Notes: generated from the sequence alone by a model not told the origin. Positions 16,498-26,757 are shown, counted from the first letter of the stretch. The stretch is 64,000 nt of DNA from Acetobacteraceae bacterium H6797 (GCA_015223225.1 JADFCQ010000001.1:1265639-1329638); one strand, 5' to 3'. Numbers and translations are program-made.

Positions 16498-18057
16498 TCA
16501 CTTGATGCGCGTCGTCTCGGTGATGATCGGGCCGAGATTCATCGCGCCCTTCAGCTCATAGCCGTAATCCACGCGGGTGCTGCGGGCGAAGACCTTCAGC
16601 GCCTCGAAGAGCGGCACGCCGCAGACATTGGCGATCAGCTTGCGCTGCGCCTCGGCCCAGAGGCGCTTCTGCTCATCCTCATTGGTCGAGACGCGGGCGG
16701 CGTCGATCTCGGCATCGGCCACGTTGCAATGCGAGAAATTCGTCACCGCCGTCGGCGTGCCGACGGTGCTGCGGCCGTGGAAGAACTGCGTCAGGTAGAT
16801 ATCCGCGATGGGGAAGCGCGCGGCCGAGTAATAGACGATCGGCGAGAGATCCTGGCGGATCTGCTGATGGAAGGTCGCGTGTTCCACCACCTGCAGGTCG
16901 AGCGTGATGCCCGCGCGGCGGAGCTGCGCCTGCACCACCTGCATGGAGGAGAGCATTTCGGGCAGCTGCGTATGGATCACCTTGATGGTGATGCCGTTCG
17001 GATAGCCCGCCTCGGCGAGCAGCGCCTTGGCCTTGTTCAGGTCGAAGCGCGGCAGGCCGTTATCGGCCGTGTAGCCGAGATAGCCGCCGGGCACGAGGCT
17101 GAGGCCGGGGCGGGTGATGTCCTTGCCGCGCCAGCGCACGATCTCGTCGCGATTGATCGCATAGGCGATGGCCTGGCGGATGCGGATGTCATTGGTCGGC
17201 GCCAGCGCGGTGTTCAGGTTGAGCACCGCGAGCTCGGCCGGCTCGAAGACGTCGACGACCGTATTGGGCAGCGCGCGCATGCGATCCACCCAGCGCTGCT
17301 CCTCCTTGCCGTAGGAGAGATCCAGCTCGCCATTCTGATAGGCGAGGTCACGCGAAGCATCCGACGGGATGAAGCGGTAGGAAATGCCGGAGAGTGCCGG
17401 CTTGCCGCGGAAATAGGCCGCATTGGCGGTGAATTCCGCCGACTGGTTCGGCGTGATCTTGTCGAGCTGGAAGGGGCCGGTGCCGACAGGGCTGCGCGCG
17501 AAGGCATCCCCCTTCTCTTCCACCGCCCGCTTGGAGACGATGAAGCCGCCCGAATAATTGGTGAGCAGCCCGAGCAGGCTCGGCACATTCTCCTTCAGGA
17601 CGATCTTCACCGTATAGGGATCGACCGCCGTGACGCTCTCGATGGCGCGGAAATCGCCCGAGAAGGCGGAACGCTTCGGATCGGCGGCCTTCTGCAGGGA
17701 GAAGACGACGTCATCGGCCGTCAGCTCGCCATAGCCGTGGTGGAACTGCACGCCCTTGCGAAGGAAGAAGGTCCAGGTCTTGCCATCGGCGCTGTGTTCC
17801 CAGCGCTCGGCGAGATCGGGCTCGATATCGTCGGGCGAGGCCGAGCCGGGCTTGAAGCGCACGAGGCCGGAGAAGATCCAGGAGACCGGGATGCGATCGG
17901 TCGTGGAAACGGCGAAATGCGGATCAAGCCGGCCCACATCCTGCGCGGCGAAGCCCACGCGGAGCGTCTGCGCCTCGGCGCTCGTCATGGCGAGGCCGGC
18001 CCCCAGAACGGTGCTCAGGCAAACGGCGCTCGCGAAGAGCAACTTCCTCAGTTTCAT
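16498..18057 (-). CDS. ABC transporter substrate-binding protein (DppA-like, SBP family 5)
   Basis: 519 residues with a Sec signal (MKLRKLLFASAVCLSTVLG... ending AEAQ, about 30 residues). The body is of the peptide/nickel/opine-binding type: LAERWEHSADGKTWTFFLRKGVQFHHG and QAIAYAINRDEIV are standard family-5 motifs. It binds the substrate in the periplasm and delivers it to the DppBC-like permeases. The start is the ATG at 18057; a longer frame upstream lacks a signal peptide and is the shadow of the oxidase gene. It sits directly behind the oxidase genes, with a parS-like palindrome in the 65-base spacer. Confidence 0.9.
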   Translation of the reverse strand: MKLRKLLFASAVCLSTVLGAGLAMTSAEAQTLRVGFAAQDVGRLDPHFAVSTTDRIPVSWIFSGLVRFKPGSASPDDIEPDLAERWEHSADGKTWTFFLRKGVQFHHGYGELTADDVVFSLQKAADPKRSAFSGDFRAIESVTAVDPYTVKIVLKENVPSLLGLLTNYSGGFIVSKRAVEEKGDAFARSPVGTGPFQLDKITPNQSAEFTANAAYFRGKPALSGISYRFIPSDASRDLAYQNGELDLSYGKEEQRWVDRMRALPNTVVDVFEPAELAVLNLNTALAPTNDIRIRQAIAYAINRDEIVRWRGKDITRPGLSLVPGGYLGYTADNGLPRFDLNKAKALLAEAGYPNGITIKVIHTQLPEMLSSMQVVQAQLRRAGITLDLQVVEHATFHQQIRQDLSPIVYYSAARFPIADIYLTQFFHGRSTVGTPTAVTNFSHCNVADAEIDAARVSTNEDEQKRLWAEAQRKLIANVCGVPLFEALKVFARSTRVDYGYELKGAMNLGPIITETTRIK

Positions 18058-18099
18058 AGTTCCAGTCTCCCAATGCGGCCGACGTTGGGCCGTGCCGCG

Positions 18100-18115
18100 A
18101 ATTTCACGTGAAACC
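18100..18115. promoter_or_regulatory. parS-like ParB-binding site (third site)
   Basis: The palindrome TTTCACGTGAAA (18102-18113) is followed by C, so 13 of the 14 central bases of the parS consensus GTTTCACGTGAAAC are present. It lies in the spacer between an oxidase gene and the binding-protein gene, about 25 kb from parAB. Confidence 0.7.
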
Positions 18116-18122
18116 CAAATTG

Positions 18123-19244
18123 TCAGATCGTGACAGTCTGCCCTGTGAAACGACGGATGTCGAAGGGCTCGAGCGGCACATCGGTCCGCCCGTCGAGCAC
18201 CAGCTCGCCCAGGATCTGGCCGACCACGGGGCCGAGCATGAAGCCATGGCCCGAGAAGCCGAAGGCGTGGAACAGGCCCGGCGTGGTGTGGCTGGGGCCG
18301 ATGACGGGGATCTTGTCCGGCATATTGCCGTCGATACCCGACCAGGAGCGGATGATCATCGCCCCCTCCAGCTGCGGGACGACCTGAATGGCCTTGCGCA
18401 TGGCCAGGCGCGAGATGGCCGGCAGCGGGCGGGTGTGCTGCGCCTCGTCGATGGTCTCGGCGCGGCCGCCGCCGATGATGACATTGCCCCGGTCGGTCTG
18501 GCGCAGATAGACATCGCCGCCCACCACGCCGATGCTCCGCCCGGAGAAATGCCGCAGTGGCTCGGTGACCATCATGTTGGGGATGGTTTTTCCGATCGGC
18601 GTCGGCTCGCCGAATGTCGCCGCGACCGCCCCGGCCCAATAGCCCGCGACGTTCAGCAGGAAGGGCGCCCGGAATTCGCGGCCATTCGCGACGAGGCGGA
18701 AGCCCTCGCCGTCATGGCCCATCTCGGTGACGTCGTGGCGCTCGAGCAATTCCGCCCCCGCCTCGCGCGCCCGGGCGGCGAAGGCCGGGGCGAGCAGGCG
18801 CGGATTGGCGCCGCCGTCGATATCGAGGAAGGAGCCCGCGACGCAATCGGGGCCGAGGAAGGGATATTCCTCGCGCAGCGCATTGCGGCCTAGCTTCACG
18901 TTGCGGATGCCGAATTCGGCGGCCACCGCGTCCCAGCTATCCAGCTCGGCGGCCTGCTCCTCGCTGCGGGCGAGTTTCAGATGGCCGCAGGCGACGAATT
19001 CGGCCCGGGTGCCGATATGGGCTTCCATATTCTCCCAGATGCGGCGCGCCCGGAGCGCGAGCGGCATCTCGGCGACATGCCGGCCCTGGATGCGCACGCC
19101 GCCATGGTTCACCCCGCTGGCCTGGCCGCCGATGAGGCCCTTTTCCAGCAGGACCACCCTTTGCCCGCGCCTAGCGAGATAGAGCGCCGCGGCGACGCCC
19201 ACGCCACCGCCGCCGAGGATCAGGACGTCGGCCCGCCTATTCAT
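18123..19244 (-). CDS. FAD-dependent oxidoreductase, DadA/sarcosine oxidase beta family (HcnC-like subunit)
   Basis: A 373-residue FAD enzyme with the Rossmann start ADVLILGGGGVGVAAALYLARRG and the ending HAFGFSGHGFMLGPVVGQILGELV shared by DadA-type amine oxidases. It is the catalytic-type subunit of a three-part membrane-linked dehydrogenase, like HcnABC, octopine/nopaline oxidase or hydroxyproline dehydrogenase. Its start overlaps the stop of the next subunit (ATGA). The substrate is probably a secondary amine or D-amino acid brought in by the co-encoded transporter; this is inferred from family and operon. Confidence 0.85.
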   Translation of the reverse strand: MNRRADVLILGGGGVGVAAALYLARRGQRVVLLEKGLIGGQASGVNHGGVRIQGRHVAEMPLALRARRIWENMEAHIGTRAEFVACGHLKLARSEEQAAELDSWDAVAAEFGIRNVKLGRNALREEYPFLGPDCVAGSFLDIDGGANPRLLAPAFAARAREAGAELLERHDVTEMGHDGEGFRLVANGREFRAPFLLNVAGYWAGAVAATFGEPTPIGKTIPNMMVTEPLRHFSGRSIGVVGGDVYLRQTDRGNVIIGGGRAETIDEAQHTRPLPAISRLAMRKAIQVVPQLEGAMIIRSWSGIDGNMPDKIPVIGPSHTTPGLFHAFGFSGHGFMLGPVVGQILGELVLDGRTDVPLEPFDIRRFTGQTVTI

Positions 19245-20623
19245 GGCGCTTCGTCCTGCATGACCGGGATGGGCTTCACCGGCGGCTGGCCGCGCAGGCG
19301 CCCGGCCTCGGCGGTCGGGATGCCGAGCCTCGCGGCCAGGATCTCGGCCCCCGCCGGCCCGCAGACGCGGCCCTGGCAGCGGCCCATGCCGATACGCGTG
19401 AAGGCCTTGGCGCGGTTCACCTCGGGCGCGAGCCCCTCGGCCCGGCTGCCATCGGCCGCCGCCCGCATCTGCCCCGCCGTTACCGACTCGCAGCGGCACA
19501 GCAGCGTGTCATCGGGAATGGAGGCCGCCAGCGCCTTGGGGAAAGGAAAGGCCTTTTCCAGCGCCGCGCGGAAGCGGGACTGTTTGGCGAGCTTGCGGTC
19601 GATAGCCGCGTATTCCGCGGGCGCGATGGCCGCGCCATGGTCCTGCAGCAGCGCGATGGCCGCACGGCGCCCGGCGAGTTCGGCCACATCGGCACCGCCG
19701 ATCCCCGCGCCATCGCCGGCGAGATAGATGCCCCTCACCGGCGTGCGGCCGATGGCATCCCGGGCGGGCACCCAATTGTGCTGCACCTCGTCGAAGCGGA
19801 AGGGCACGCCGGCGAGATCGGCGAGCTGCGCCTCGGGCTTCAGCCCCCAGCCGAGGCCGACGCCGTCGCAGGGGATGATGGTCTCGATGCCCGCGGCATC
19901 ACGGAAGGCAAAGCCGGTGGGCGCGCCCTCCCCCTCGATGCGCAGCGGCGTGGCGCCCTCGAAGATCGGCACGCCGCTCTTCCGGAGCCAGCCGACGTAA
20001 TAGAGGCCCTTCCAGAAGGTGGCGCCGCCATGCAGCGCCATGCCCGGGGCGGCCTTGGCCTTGTCGGCGAAGCTGGCGGTATCAACCACGGCCGCCACCT
20101 CGGCCCCCGCCTTCGCGTATTGATAGGCGATGAGATAGAGCAGCGGCCCCGCGCCGCAGAAGACCACCCGCCGCCCGATGCCGCAGCCCTGCGCCTTGAG
20201 CGCGATCTGCGCGCCGCCGAGGGAGGTGACGCCCGGCATGGTCCAGCCCGGCAGGGGGATCACGCGGTCCATCGCGCCGGTGCAGAGAATGGCGGCGTCG
20301 AAGCCGACCTCGGCATGTTCGCGGCCCTGGCTGAGCGTGTAGAGCAGCCCCTCCTTCGCGCGGAGGTTCCAGACCAGCGTTTCCGGCCGCCAATCGGCCT
20401 GGGCCTTCAGCCGGTCGAGCGTCTCATGCACGGCGCGGGCCTTTTTCGCCTCCATGCCGTAGAGCTGTTCGGGCGTGCGGGCGAAGCCCAGGGGCGGGCG
20501 CTGGTAGATGCGGCCGCCGCCATCGGGCGCCTCGTCGATCCAGACGGGGCGATGGCCGGCCTCGACCAGCCGTTCCACCGCCCGGGTGCCGGCGGGGCCG
20601 GCGCCCACGACGACGATCCTCAT
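19241..20623 (-). CDS. NAD(P)/FAD oxidoreductase with BFD-like [2Fe-2S] domain (HcnB/OoxA-like subunit)
   Basis: 460 residues. An N-terminal FAD fold (MRIVVVGAGPAGTRAVERL) and a second dinucleotide fold (RRVVFCGAGPLLYLIAY) are followed by a C-terminal BFD-like cluster with CRCE and later GRCQGRVCG cysteines. This architecture is that of HcnB and of the alpha subunits of octopine/nopaline and hydroxyproline oxidases, passing electrons from the catalytic subunit. I start at the ATG at 20623; it overlaps the small ferredoxin gene by four bases. Confidence 0.87.
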   Translation of the reverse strand: MRIVVVGAGPAGTRAVERLVEAGHRPVWIDEAPDGGGRIYQRPPLGFARTPEQLYGMEAKKARAVHETLDRLKAQADWRPETLVWNLRAKEGLLYTLSQGREHAEVGFDAAILCTGAMDRVIPLPGWTMPGVTSLGGAQIALKAQGCGIGRRVVFCGAGPLLYLIAYQYAKAGAEVAAVVDTASFADKAKAAPGMALHGGATFWKGLYYVGWLRKSGVPIFEGATPLRIEGEGAPTGFAFRDAAGIETIIPCDGVGLGWGLKPEAQLADLAGVPFRFDEVQHNWVPARDAIGRTPVRGIYLAGDGAGIGGADVAELAGRRAAIALLQDHGAAIAPAEYAAIDRKLAKQSRFRAALEKAFPFPKALAASIPDDTLLCRCESVTAGQMRAAADGSRAEGLAPEVNRAKAFTRIGMGRCQGRVCGPAGAEILAARLGIPTAEAGRLRGQPPVKPIPVMQDEAP

Positions 20624-20895
20624 CGGCGCGTCACCTGCATGCCGTCCTCGGCGAGCGTCTGGCAGGCGCGTTTCGTGCCCTGCCCGTTCACCACCACCCA
20701 GCAATCCTGGCACGCGCCCATGAGACAGAACCCGGCCCGCGCGCCATCGCCGAATTCGCTGGTCCGCAGCCTGTCCTGCCCGGCGGTCATGATCGCGGTG
20801 AGCAGGGTGTCGCCGCGCTTCGCCTCGATGGGGGAGCCGTCGAGGATGAAGGAGATGGCGGGCCGATCCTGGTCCACCAGCCGGGCGAAGGTCAC
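20620..20895 (-). CDS. small [2Fe-2S] ferredoxin-like subunit (HcnA/OoxC-like)
   Basis: 91 residues. The cysteine pattern C-x4-C-x2-C, then C about 11 residues on (FCLMGACQDCW...RACQT), is that of plant-type [2Fe-2S] domains in HcnA and sarcosine-oxidase-alpha N-termini. The start is the GTG at 20895, which overlaps the preceding SDR stop (GTGA). A longer reading from TTG at 20916 would enter the SDR gene. It completes the three-subunit oxidase set and has no likely role outside it. Confidence 0.87.
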   Translation of the reverse strand: MTFARLVDQDRPAISFILDGSPIEAKRGDTLLTAIMTAGQDRLRTSEFGDGARAGFCLMGACQDCWVVVNGQGTKRACQTLAEDGMQVTRR

Positions 20896-21579
20896 AGCGT
20901 GTCCTCGTGGCGGCAATTCATCAGCAGTTCCGCCACCGTCGCCGTATTGGGCAGGCGCACCAGCGTCGCCACCAGCTCGGCCAGGTCCTCGGGCTTGGAC
21001 ATCTGGTCGCGCGGCAGCTTGGTGACATGCCCGGTCATGTCGGTCTCGACGAAGCCGGGGCAGACGGCGCTGGCGCGGATGCCCAGTTCCCAGCCCTCGC
21101 GCCGCACCGCATGGGTGAGGGAGATGAGCGCGGATTTGCTCATGGCATAGCCGACATTGTCGTTCTTCACGCGCTTGCCGGAGAGGCTCGCGAGATTGAT
21201 CACCCGCCCCTCCCCGCCCGCGGCCAGCGCCGACCAGGCCGCGCGGATGAGGCGCATCGGTGCCTTCACATTCACCAGCCAGAGCGAGTCCAGCGCCGTC
21301 TCGTCGCCATCCGAGAGGCGAGCCATGCTGTTGATGCCGGCGGCATTGACCAGCACGTCGATCCGCCCGTGCAGCGCCGTGGTCGCCTCGACCCAGGCGG
21401 CGGCGGCGGCGGCCTCCGTGGCGTCGTAGCGATGGACCGACATGCCCTCGCGCGGCTCGATGCGCGACGGCTCGCGCACGCCGATCGAGACGGTATAGCC
21501 GAGGGCCAGCAGCCTTTCGGCGATGGCCTTGCCGATGCCGCGGCTGCCGCCGCTCACCATGGCCACGCGGCCTTTCGGA

Positions 21580-21587
<8 letters not shown>
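20892..21587 (-). CDS. short-chain dehydrogenase/reductase
   Basis: 231 residues. The cofactor motif is GGSRGIGKAIA, the structural motif VNAAGINS and the catalytic pair Y-x3-K (YAMSKSA). It is an NAD(P)-dependent oxidoreductase probably acting on the product or precursor of the co-operonic oxidase. The start is the ATG giving MLDPKGRVAMVSGG; its first bases overlap the end of the DppD-like ATPase gene by eight bases. The exact substrate cannot be read from sequence. Confidence 0.85.
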
Positions 21588-22599
<1,012 letters not shown>

Positions 22600-22657
22600 T
22601 TTGCGCAAGCCTGCCCCCCATGGGCCGCGATGACAAGGCGCCATGACAGCAGGAGGT

Positions 22658-24343
22658 TCAGCTCAGGCTGGGGGCCTCGGTAGGTGCCGCGAAGCTCTCG
22701 CCCGGCTCGGCGGGGCGGAAGAGGAAGGCGCAATGCAGCCCCTCCGCCGCGAAATCGAGGCTGACCGTGGATTCGGACCCCAGATCCTGCGGCAGGGCGC
22801 GGCGCAGCAGGCGCAGGCCGAAGCCCTCCTGCGAACGCTGCGGCGGCTGAAGGGGGATGCGCCGCCCGCCGGCATGGCTCTCGCGCCAGGAGAAGCGCGC
22901 CATGCCGTCGGGCCCGCGCGACCAGCCGAGATGAATGCGCCCGCCGGGCCGCGAAAGCGCGCCATGGCGCTGCGCATTGTCGGCCAGCTCCTGCAGGGCG
23001 ATCAGCACGGCCTGCACCTGGGCAGGCCGCAGCCAGACTTCCTCATCCTGCTCGATCAGCGCCGTGCCCGCCCCGAGCGGCCCGGCGAGGCCCACGCGCA
23101 CGGCCGCGCCGAGCAGCACGGCGCCCCAGCCGGCGGCGGTCAGCAGGTCATGGCTGCGGGCCACGCCCTGAAGACGGGCGGCGAATTGCTGGCGGAAGCG
23201 CTGGGGGTCGTCCCCGCTGATGCGCAGCGTCTGCGCGGCGAGGGATTGCACCGTGGCGAGCGTGTTCTTCACCCGGTGATTGAGCTCATGGGCGGTGCGG
23301 AGATGAGCCGCCTCGGCTTCCATCCGCGCGGTCATGTCCACCGCCGCGAGGCAGACCGCCTCGACCTTGCCGCCCGGCCTTCGCACCGGCTGCATCGAGA
23401 CGGTCCAGTAAAGGCGGTTGCCATTTGCGCCGCAGGCGCTCAGGGCGCGAGAGCCGAGGCCTTCCTCACCGGCCAGGGCGCGGCGGAGCAGCGGCGCGAG
23501 CCCTTCGGCGAAACAGGGCATGGCTTCCTCGAGCGTCTTGCCGCGCAGGCCGTCGCGCGGCCGGCAGGCCATGCGCGTGAGCATCTCGTCGCTCTCGATC
23601 ACGCGCAGGTCCGGCCCGATCAGCGCGGTGCCGACGCGGGCGCTCTCCTGGATGGCCTTGCGCTCGGCGGTCCGCGCCGCCTGGGCGAAACGCGCGCGGC
23701 GGCTCTTCATCGCCCAGAGCAGGCCGACCAGCACCAGCCCGGCCGCACCGGGCAGGCAGGCCTTGAGCAGCCGCTCCTCCCGCTCTTCGGCCATGAAGCC
23801 GTGCAAGGCCGCCTCGGCCTCGCGCTCCACGGCGCCGACGAGGCGGGCGAGTCCAGCGGCTTCGGCCAGCTCACCGGAGGCCATGCCCTCCGACCAGCGC
23901 AGGCTGCCGTCATCGGGAAGCATCCGGGCCATCGCCCGCAGCTTGGGCGTGGAGGCGACATCCGCCGCCACGTCCCGCAGCACGGAGACCTCCCGGCGCA
24001 GCGCGATCAGCTGCGACCGCGCGATGCGGATCACGCCGGACCCGCCGGCCTGGGCCGCGCGCCGCGCCTCCCGCTCGATATCCTGCAGCGTGCCGCCGAC
24101 CGTCGCGGCCTGCCGCGCGATCTCGCTCAACCGGAGATAGCGGCGATCGTCCCGCTCGTCCTGCGGCAGGAAGGCCAGCGCGAAGCCGCCAAACGTCAGA
24201 AGAAGGAGGAGCGCCACTCCCAGCACGCAGGGGCAGTTCACATTAAACCGCCGCCCCTCGTTCAGAGCAGGCAAACACAGAGAGGCACGCAAGCCGAGTG
24301 TATCCTGGTGAATCGTTGTGGCCCCAAGAATACGAGCCTTCAT
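22658..24343 (-). CDS. HWE-family sensor histidine kinase
   Basis: 561 residues. Two membrane segments (about 39-59 and 192-212) bracket a periplasmic helical region of about 130 residues. A PAS-like region follows (about 230-345), then the kinase. The phosphoacceptor is H356 in ELNHRVKNTLATVQSLAAQTLR, spaced as in the HWE/HisKA_2 family, with the N-box ALQELADNAQRHGAL and the W-R-E motif (SWRES) that names it. The last part is short on Gly-rich loops, as expected for HWE kinases. No response regulator is adjacent, so it is an orphan. The signal is unknown. Confidence 0.88.
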   Translation of the reverse strand: MKARILGATTIHQDTLGLRASLCLPALNEGRRFNVNCPCVLGVALLLLLTFGGFALAFLPQDERDDRRYLRLSEIARQAATVGGTLQDIEREARRAAQAGGSGVIRIARSQLIALRREVSVLRDVAADVASTPKLRAMARMLPDDGSLRWSEGMASGELAEAAGLARLVGAVEREAEAALHGFMAEEREERLLKACLPGAAGLVLVGLLWAMKSRRARFAQAARTAERKAIQESARVGTALIGPDLRVIESDEMLTRMACRPRDGLRGKTLEEAMPCFAEGLAPLLRRALAGEEGLGSRALSACGANGNRLYWTVSMQPVRRPGGKVEAVCLAAVDMTARMEAEAAHLRTAHELNHRVKNTLATVQSLAAQTLRISGDDPQRFRQQFAARLQGVARSHDLLTAAGWGAVLLGAAVRVGLAGPLGAGTALIEQDEEVWLRPAQVQAVLIALQELADNAQRHGALSRPGGRIHLGWSRGPDGMARFSWRESHAGGRRIPLQPPQRSQEGFGLRLLRRALPQDLGSESTVSLDFAAEGLHCAFLFRPAEPGESFAAPTEAPSLS

Positions 24344-24481
24344 TCACCGCTGCCCAGGGGCTTCTGCAACTTTTGCGTTAGAAAGCCCCGGCAAAACTCA
24401 CAAAAATAGAGAAAATCAGAGAAATCGGCAGTCCTTATGCTCAGGCTTGCGCTGTAGAGTGAACAACTGCCGAGGCTTTAC

Positions 24482-24934
24482 TTAGATCGCGAAATTGAGA
24501 GGTTCCACGGCGGGGCGGCGCAATCCGGCGGCCGTGGCGCGGCGGAGCAGCTCCGCGACCGTGATCTTGCTCAGCGCCTCGCGCAGCGTGGCGTCCAGCT
24601 CGTCCCGGAGCGGGGCGATCACCTTCTGCTGGAGCGGCGAGGGGCCGGCGGCGGGCGCTTCCTCCTCGCCATCGCCCGAGCCCGCGGCCAGGATCGCCTC
24701 CAGCGTGATATCCCGCGCTGCGCGGCCGAGGCGATAGCCGCCCTTGGGGCCGCGGGTGGAGCTGAAAATGCCGGCACGGGAGAGCGATTGCAGCAGCGGC
24801 TCGATGCCGCGCCGCGCCTCGCCCAGCCGCTCGGCGATATCGAGGCCCGAGACCGTTCCCGAACGCCCGGCGTGGAATGCGACATCCAGTACGATCGCGA
24901 TGGCCACCATGGCCCTATCCCCGCGCAGTAACAT
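24482..24934 (-). CDS. Rrf2-family transcriptional regulator (cysteine-free, CymR-like)
   Basis: 150 residues. The winged helix is of Rrf2 type: GLDIAERLGEARRGIEPLLQSLSRAGIFSSTRGPKGGYRLGR. Unlike IscR and NsrR it has no cysteines, so it cannot hold an Fe-S cluster. In that respect it is like CymR, which controls cysteine synthesis through CysK. It is divergent from cysK with only 48 bases between start codons, which strongly suggests it regulates that gene and itself. The start is the ATG giving MLLRGDRAMVAI; the very long open frame upstream is antisense to cysK. Confidence 0.85.
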   Translation of the reverse strand: MLLRGDRAMVAIAIVLDVAFHAGRSGTVSGLDIAERLGEARRGIEPLLQSLSRAGIFSSTRGPKGGYRLGRAARDITLEAILAAGSGDGEEEAPAAGPSPLQQKVIAPLRDELDATLREALSKITVAELLRRATAAGLRRPAVEPLNFAI

Positions 24935-24982
24935 TTCACGAACCCCCTGAACCACGTTCGAGCGATGTGTTATCAGCCTCGC

Positions 24983-25957
24983 ATGGCCGACGAAAACCCC
25001 TCTCCGCATCTCCGCCCCAAAAGCCGCCTCTATGGCAGCATTCTCGAGACGGTCGGGGGCACGCCCCTGGTCCGCCTGCCACGGATCGAGGCGACGCAGG
25101 GGCTCAAGGCGCGGCTGGCGCTGAAGCTGGAATTCTTCAACCCGCTCGGCTCGGTGAAGGACCGCATTGGCCTGGCCATGATCGAATCGGCCGAACAGGC
25201 CGGGCAGATCACGCCCGGGAAGTCGGTGCTGATCGAGCCCACCTCGGGCAATACCGGCATCGCCCTGGCCTTCGCGGCGGCCGCGAAGGGCTATCGCCTT
25301 ATCGTCGTCATGCCCGACGGCGCCAGCATCGAGCGGCGCAAGATGATGCGCATCATGGGGGCCGAGCTGGTGCTGACCCCGGCGCGCGAGGGCATGGCGG
25401 GCGCCATCGCCAAGGCCGAGGCCCTGGCCAAGGAGAATCCCGGCGCCTGGATTCCTCGCCAGTTCGACAATCCGGCCAATCCCGCCGTCCATGAAGCCAC
25501 CACGGCGGAGGAGATCTGGGCCGATACCGAGGGCGGGGTGGATGTGGTCGTCGCCGGCGTCGGCACCGGCGGCACGCTCACCGGCATTGCCCGCGCGCTG
25601 AAGCCGCGCAAGGCCTCGCTGCGGGTGATCGGCGTGGAGCCGGCCGAATCCGCCGTGCTCTCGGGCGACGATCCGGGGCCGCATAATATCCAGGGCATCG
25701 GCGCGGGCTTTCGGCCGCAGGTGCTGGAACTGGAGCGGCTGGACGAGGTCCGCCGCGTCTCCGAGCGCGAATCCTTCGCCGCCGCGCGCCTTTGCGCCCG
25801 CACCGAGGGCCTGCCGATCGGCATCTCCTCCGGCGCGGTGCTGCATATGATGATGGAGCTGGGCAAGGCGCCGGAGATGGAGGGCAAGCTCATCGTCGGC
25901 ATCGCCGCTTCCTTCGCCGAGCGCTATCTCTCGACCGAGCTTTTCTCAGGCATCTGA
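24983..25957 (+). CDS. cysK: cysteine synthase A (O-acetylserine sulfhydrylase)
   Basis: 324 residues. It makes cysteine from O-acetylserine and sulfide. The PLP lysine is K59 in NPLGSVKDRIGL; the TSGNTGI substrate loop and the glycine-rich GTGGTLTG phosphate loop are present. I start at the ATG giving MADENPSP. An ATG six codons upstream is possible but leaves less room for the divergent promoter. The divergent Rrf2 gene is the probable regulator. A GC hairpin lies just after the stop. Confidence 0.92.
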   Translation: MADENPSPHLRPKSRLYGSILETVGGTPLVRLPRIEATQGLKARLALKLEFFNPLGSVKDRIGLAMIESAEQAGQITPGKSVLIEPTSGNTGIALAFAAAAKGYRLIVVMPDGASIERRKMMRIMGAELVLTPAREGMAGAIAKAEALAKENPGAWIPRQFDNPANPAVHEATTAEEIWADTEGGVDVVVAGVGTGGTLTGIARALKPRKASLRVIGVEPAESAVLSGDDPGPHNIQGIGAGFRPQVLELERLDEVRRVSERESFAAARLCARTEGLPIGISSGAVLHMMMELGKAPEMEGKLIVGIAASFAERYLSTELFSGI

Positions 25958-25960
25958 GGC

Positions 25961-25978
25961 GGAGGGGTTTCCCCCTCC
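25961..25978. terminator. hairpin between convergent cysK and tam
   Basis: Stem GGAGGGG / CCCCTCC with a four-base loop lies in the 26-base gap between two converging stop codons. It is followed on the plus strand by TCGTCTTA and could serve both genes. Confidence 0.5.
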
Positions 25979-25983
25979 TCGTC

Positions 25984-26757
25984 TTATGTCCGCGCCAGGA
26001 TGAACTGGCGCCGGAAGGGCAGCAGCACGGCGCCGTCGGACTGGCGCGGGTAATGCGGCGCCAGGGCCTCGGCATAGGCGTCGAGGAACGCGTCGCGCAA
26101 CTCGGGCGTATCGGCCAGCGCGTCGAGGAAGGGCAGCAGCGATGTGCCCTTGGCCCATTCCACCACCGGGCGCTCGCCGCGCAGGACGTGGATATATTCC
26201 GTCACCCAGAGCTCCAGCCCCGGCACCAGCGGGCGCAGCACGTCGTAATAGCCGGCGGGCTCCAGGATCGCGCGGGCCGAGCCGATGCCGGCGAGTTTCG
26301 CGGCCCAGGGGCCCTTTGCCGCCACCACCGGCTGCAAGGCGCGCAGCGGTGCGGCATGCATCGCGGGCATCTGCACCGCCAGCACGCCGCCCGGCGCCAG
26401 GAGCGAGAGAAGCCGGGGGAAGAGCCGCTCGTGATCGCCCAGCCAATGCAGCGCGGCATTGGAGAAGATCACGTCCGGCGGCGTCTCGGGCTGCCAGGTG
26501 CCGATATCGGCCTGGATGGTTTCGAAGCCCTTGCCCGCGACCTTGGAGAGCATGGCGGCCGAACTGTCCACGCCCACGACCCGCGCGCCGGGGAAGCGCG
26601 CCGCGAGAGCCGGCAGCGCATTGCCCGCCCCGCAGCCGAGATCGACCACCAGCCGAGGCTCGCCCGCGGGCAGCCGGGCGATGAGATCGAGCGCCGGCCG
26701 CAGGCGCTCATCCTCGAATTGGAGATACTGGGTCGGGTTCCATGAATGGGTCGCCAT
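25984..26757 (-). CDS. tam: trans-aconitate 2-methyltransferase
   Basis: 257 residues. A SAM-dependent methyltransferase that esterifies trans-aconitate, a toxic by-product of the citric acid cycle. SAM motif I is VVDLGCGAGNALPAL, motif II is VVGVDSSAAML, and the acidic/aromatic FSNAALHWLGDH segment is characteristic of Tam. The start MATHSWNPTQYLQFEDER also fits the family, whose members begin with a W-x-P-x-x-Y-x-x-F-x-x-x-R pattern. It is single, convergent with cysK. Confidence 0.9.
   Translation of the reverse strand: MATHSWNPTQYLQFEDERLRPALDLIARLPAGEPRLVVDLGCGAGNALPALAARFPGARVVGVDSSAAMLSKVAGKGFETIQADIGTWQPETPPDVIFSNAALHWLGDHERLFPRLLSLLAPGGVLAVQMPAMHAAPLRALQPVVAAKGPWAAKLAGIGSARAILEPAGYYDVLRPLVPGLELWVTEYIHVLRGERPVVEWAKGTSLLPFLDALADTPELRDAFLDAYAEALAPHYPRQSDGAVLLPFRRQFILART

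Noticed and set aside
24482-25846. A 454-codon minus-strand frame containing the Rrf2 gene
   Set aside because: Only the last 150 codons resemble a protein family; the rest is antisense to cysK, so the gene is limited to 24482-24934.
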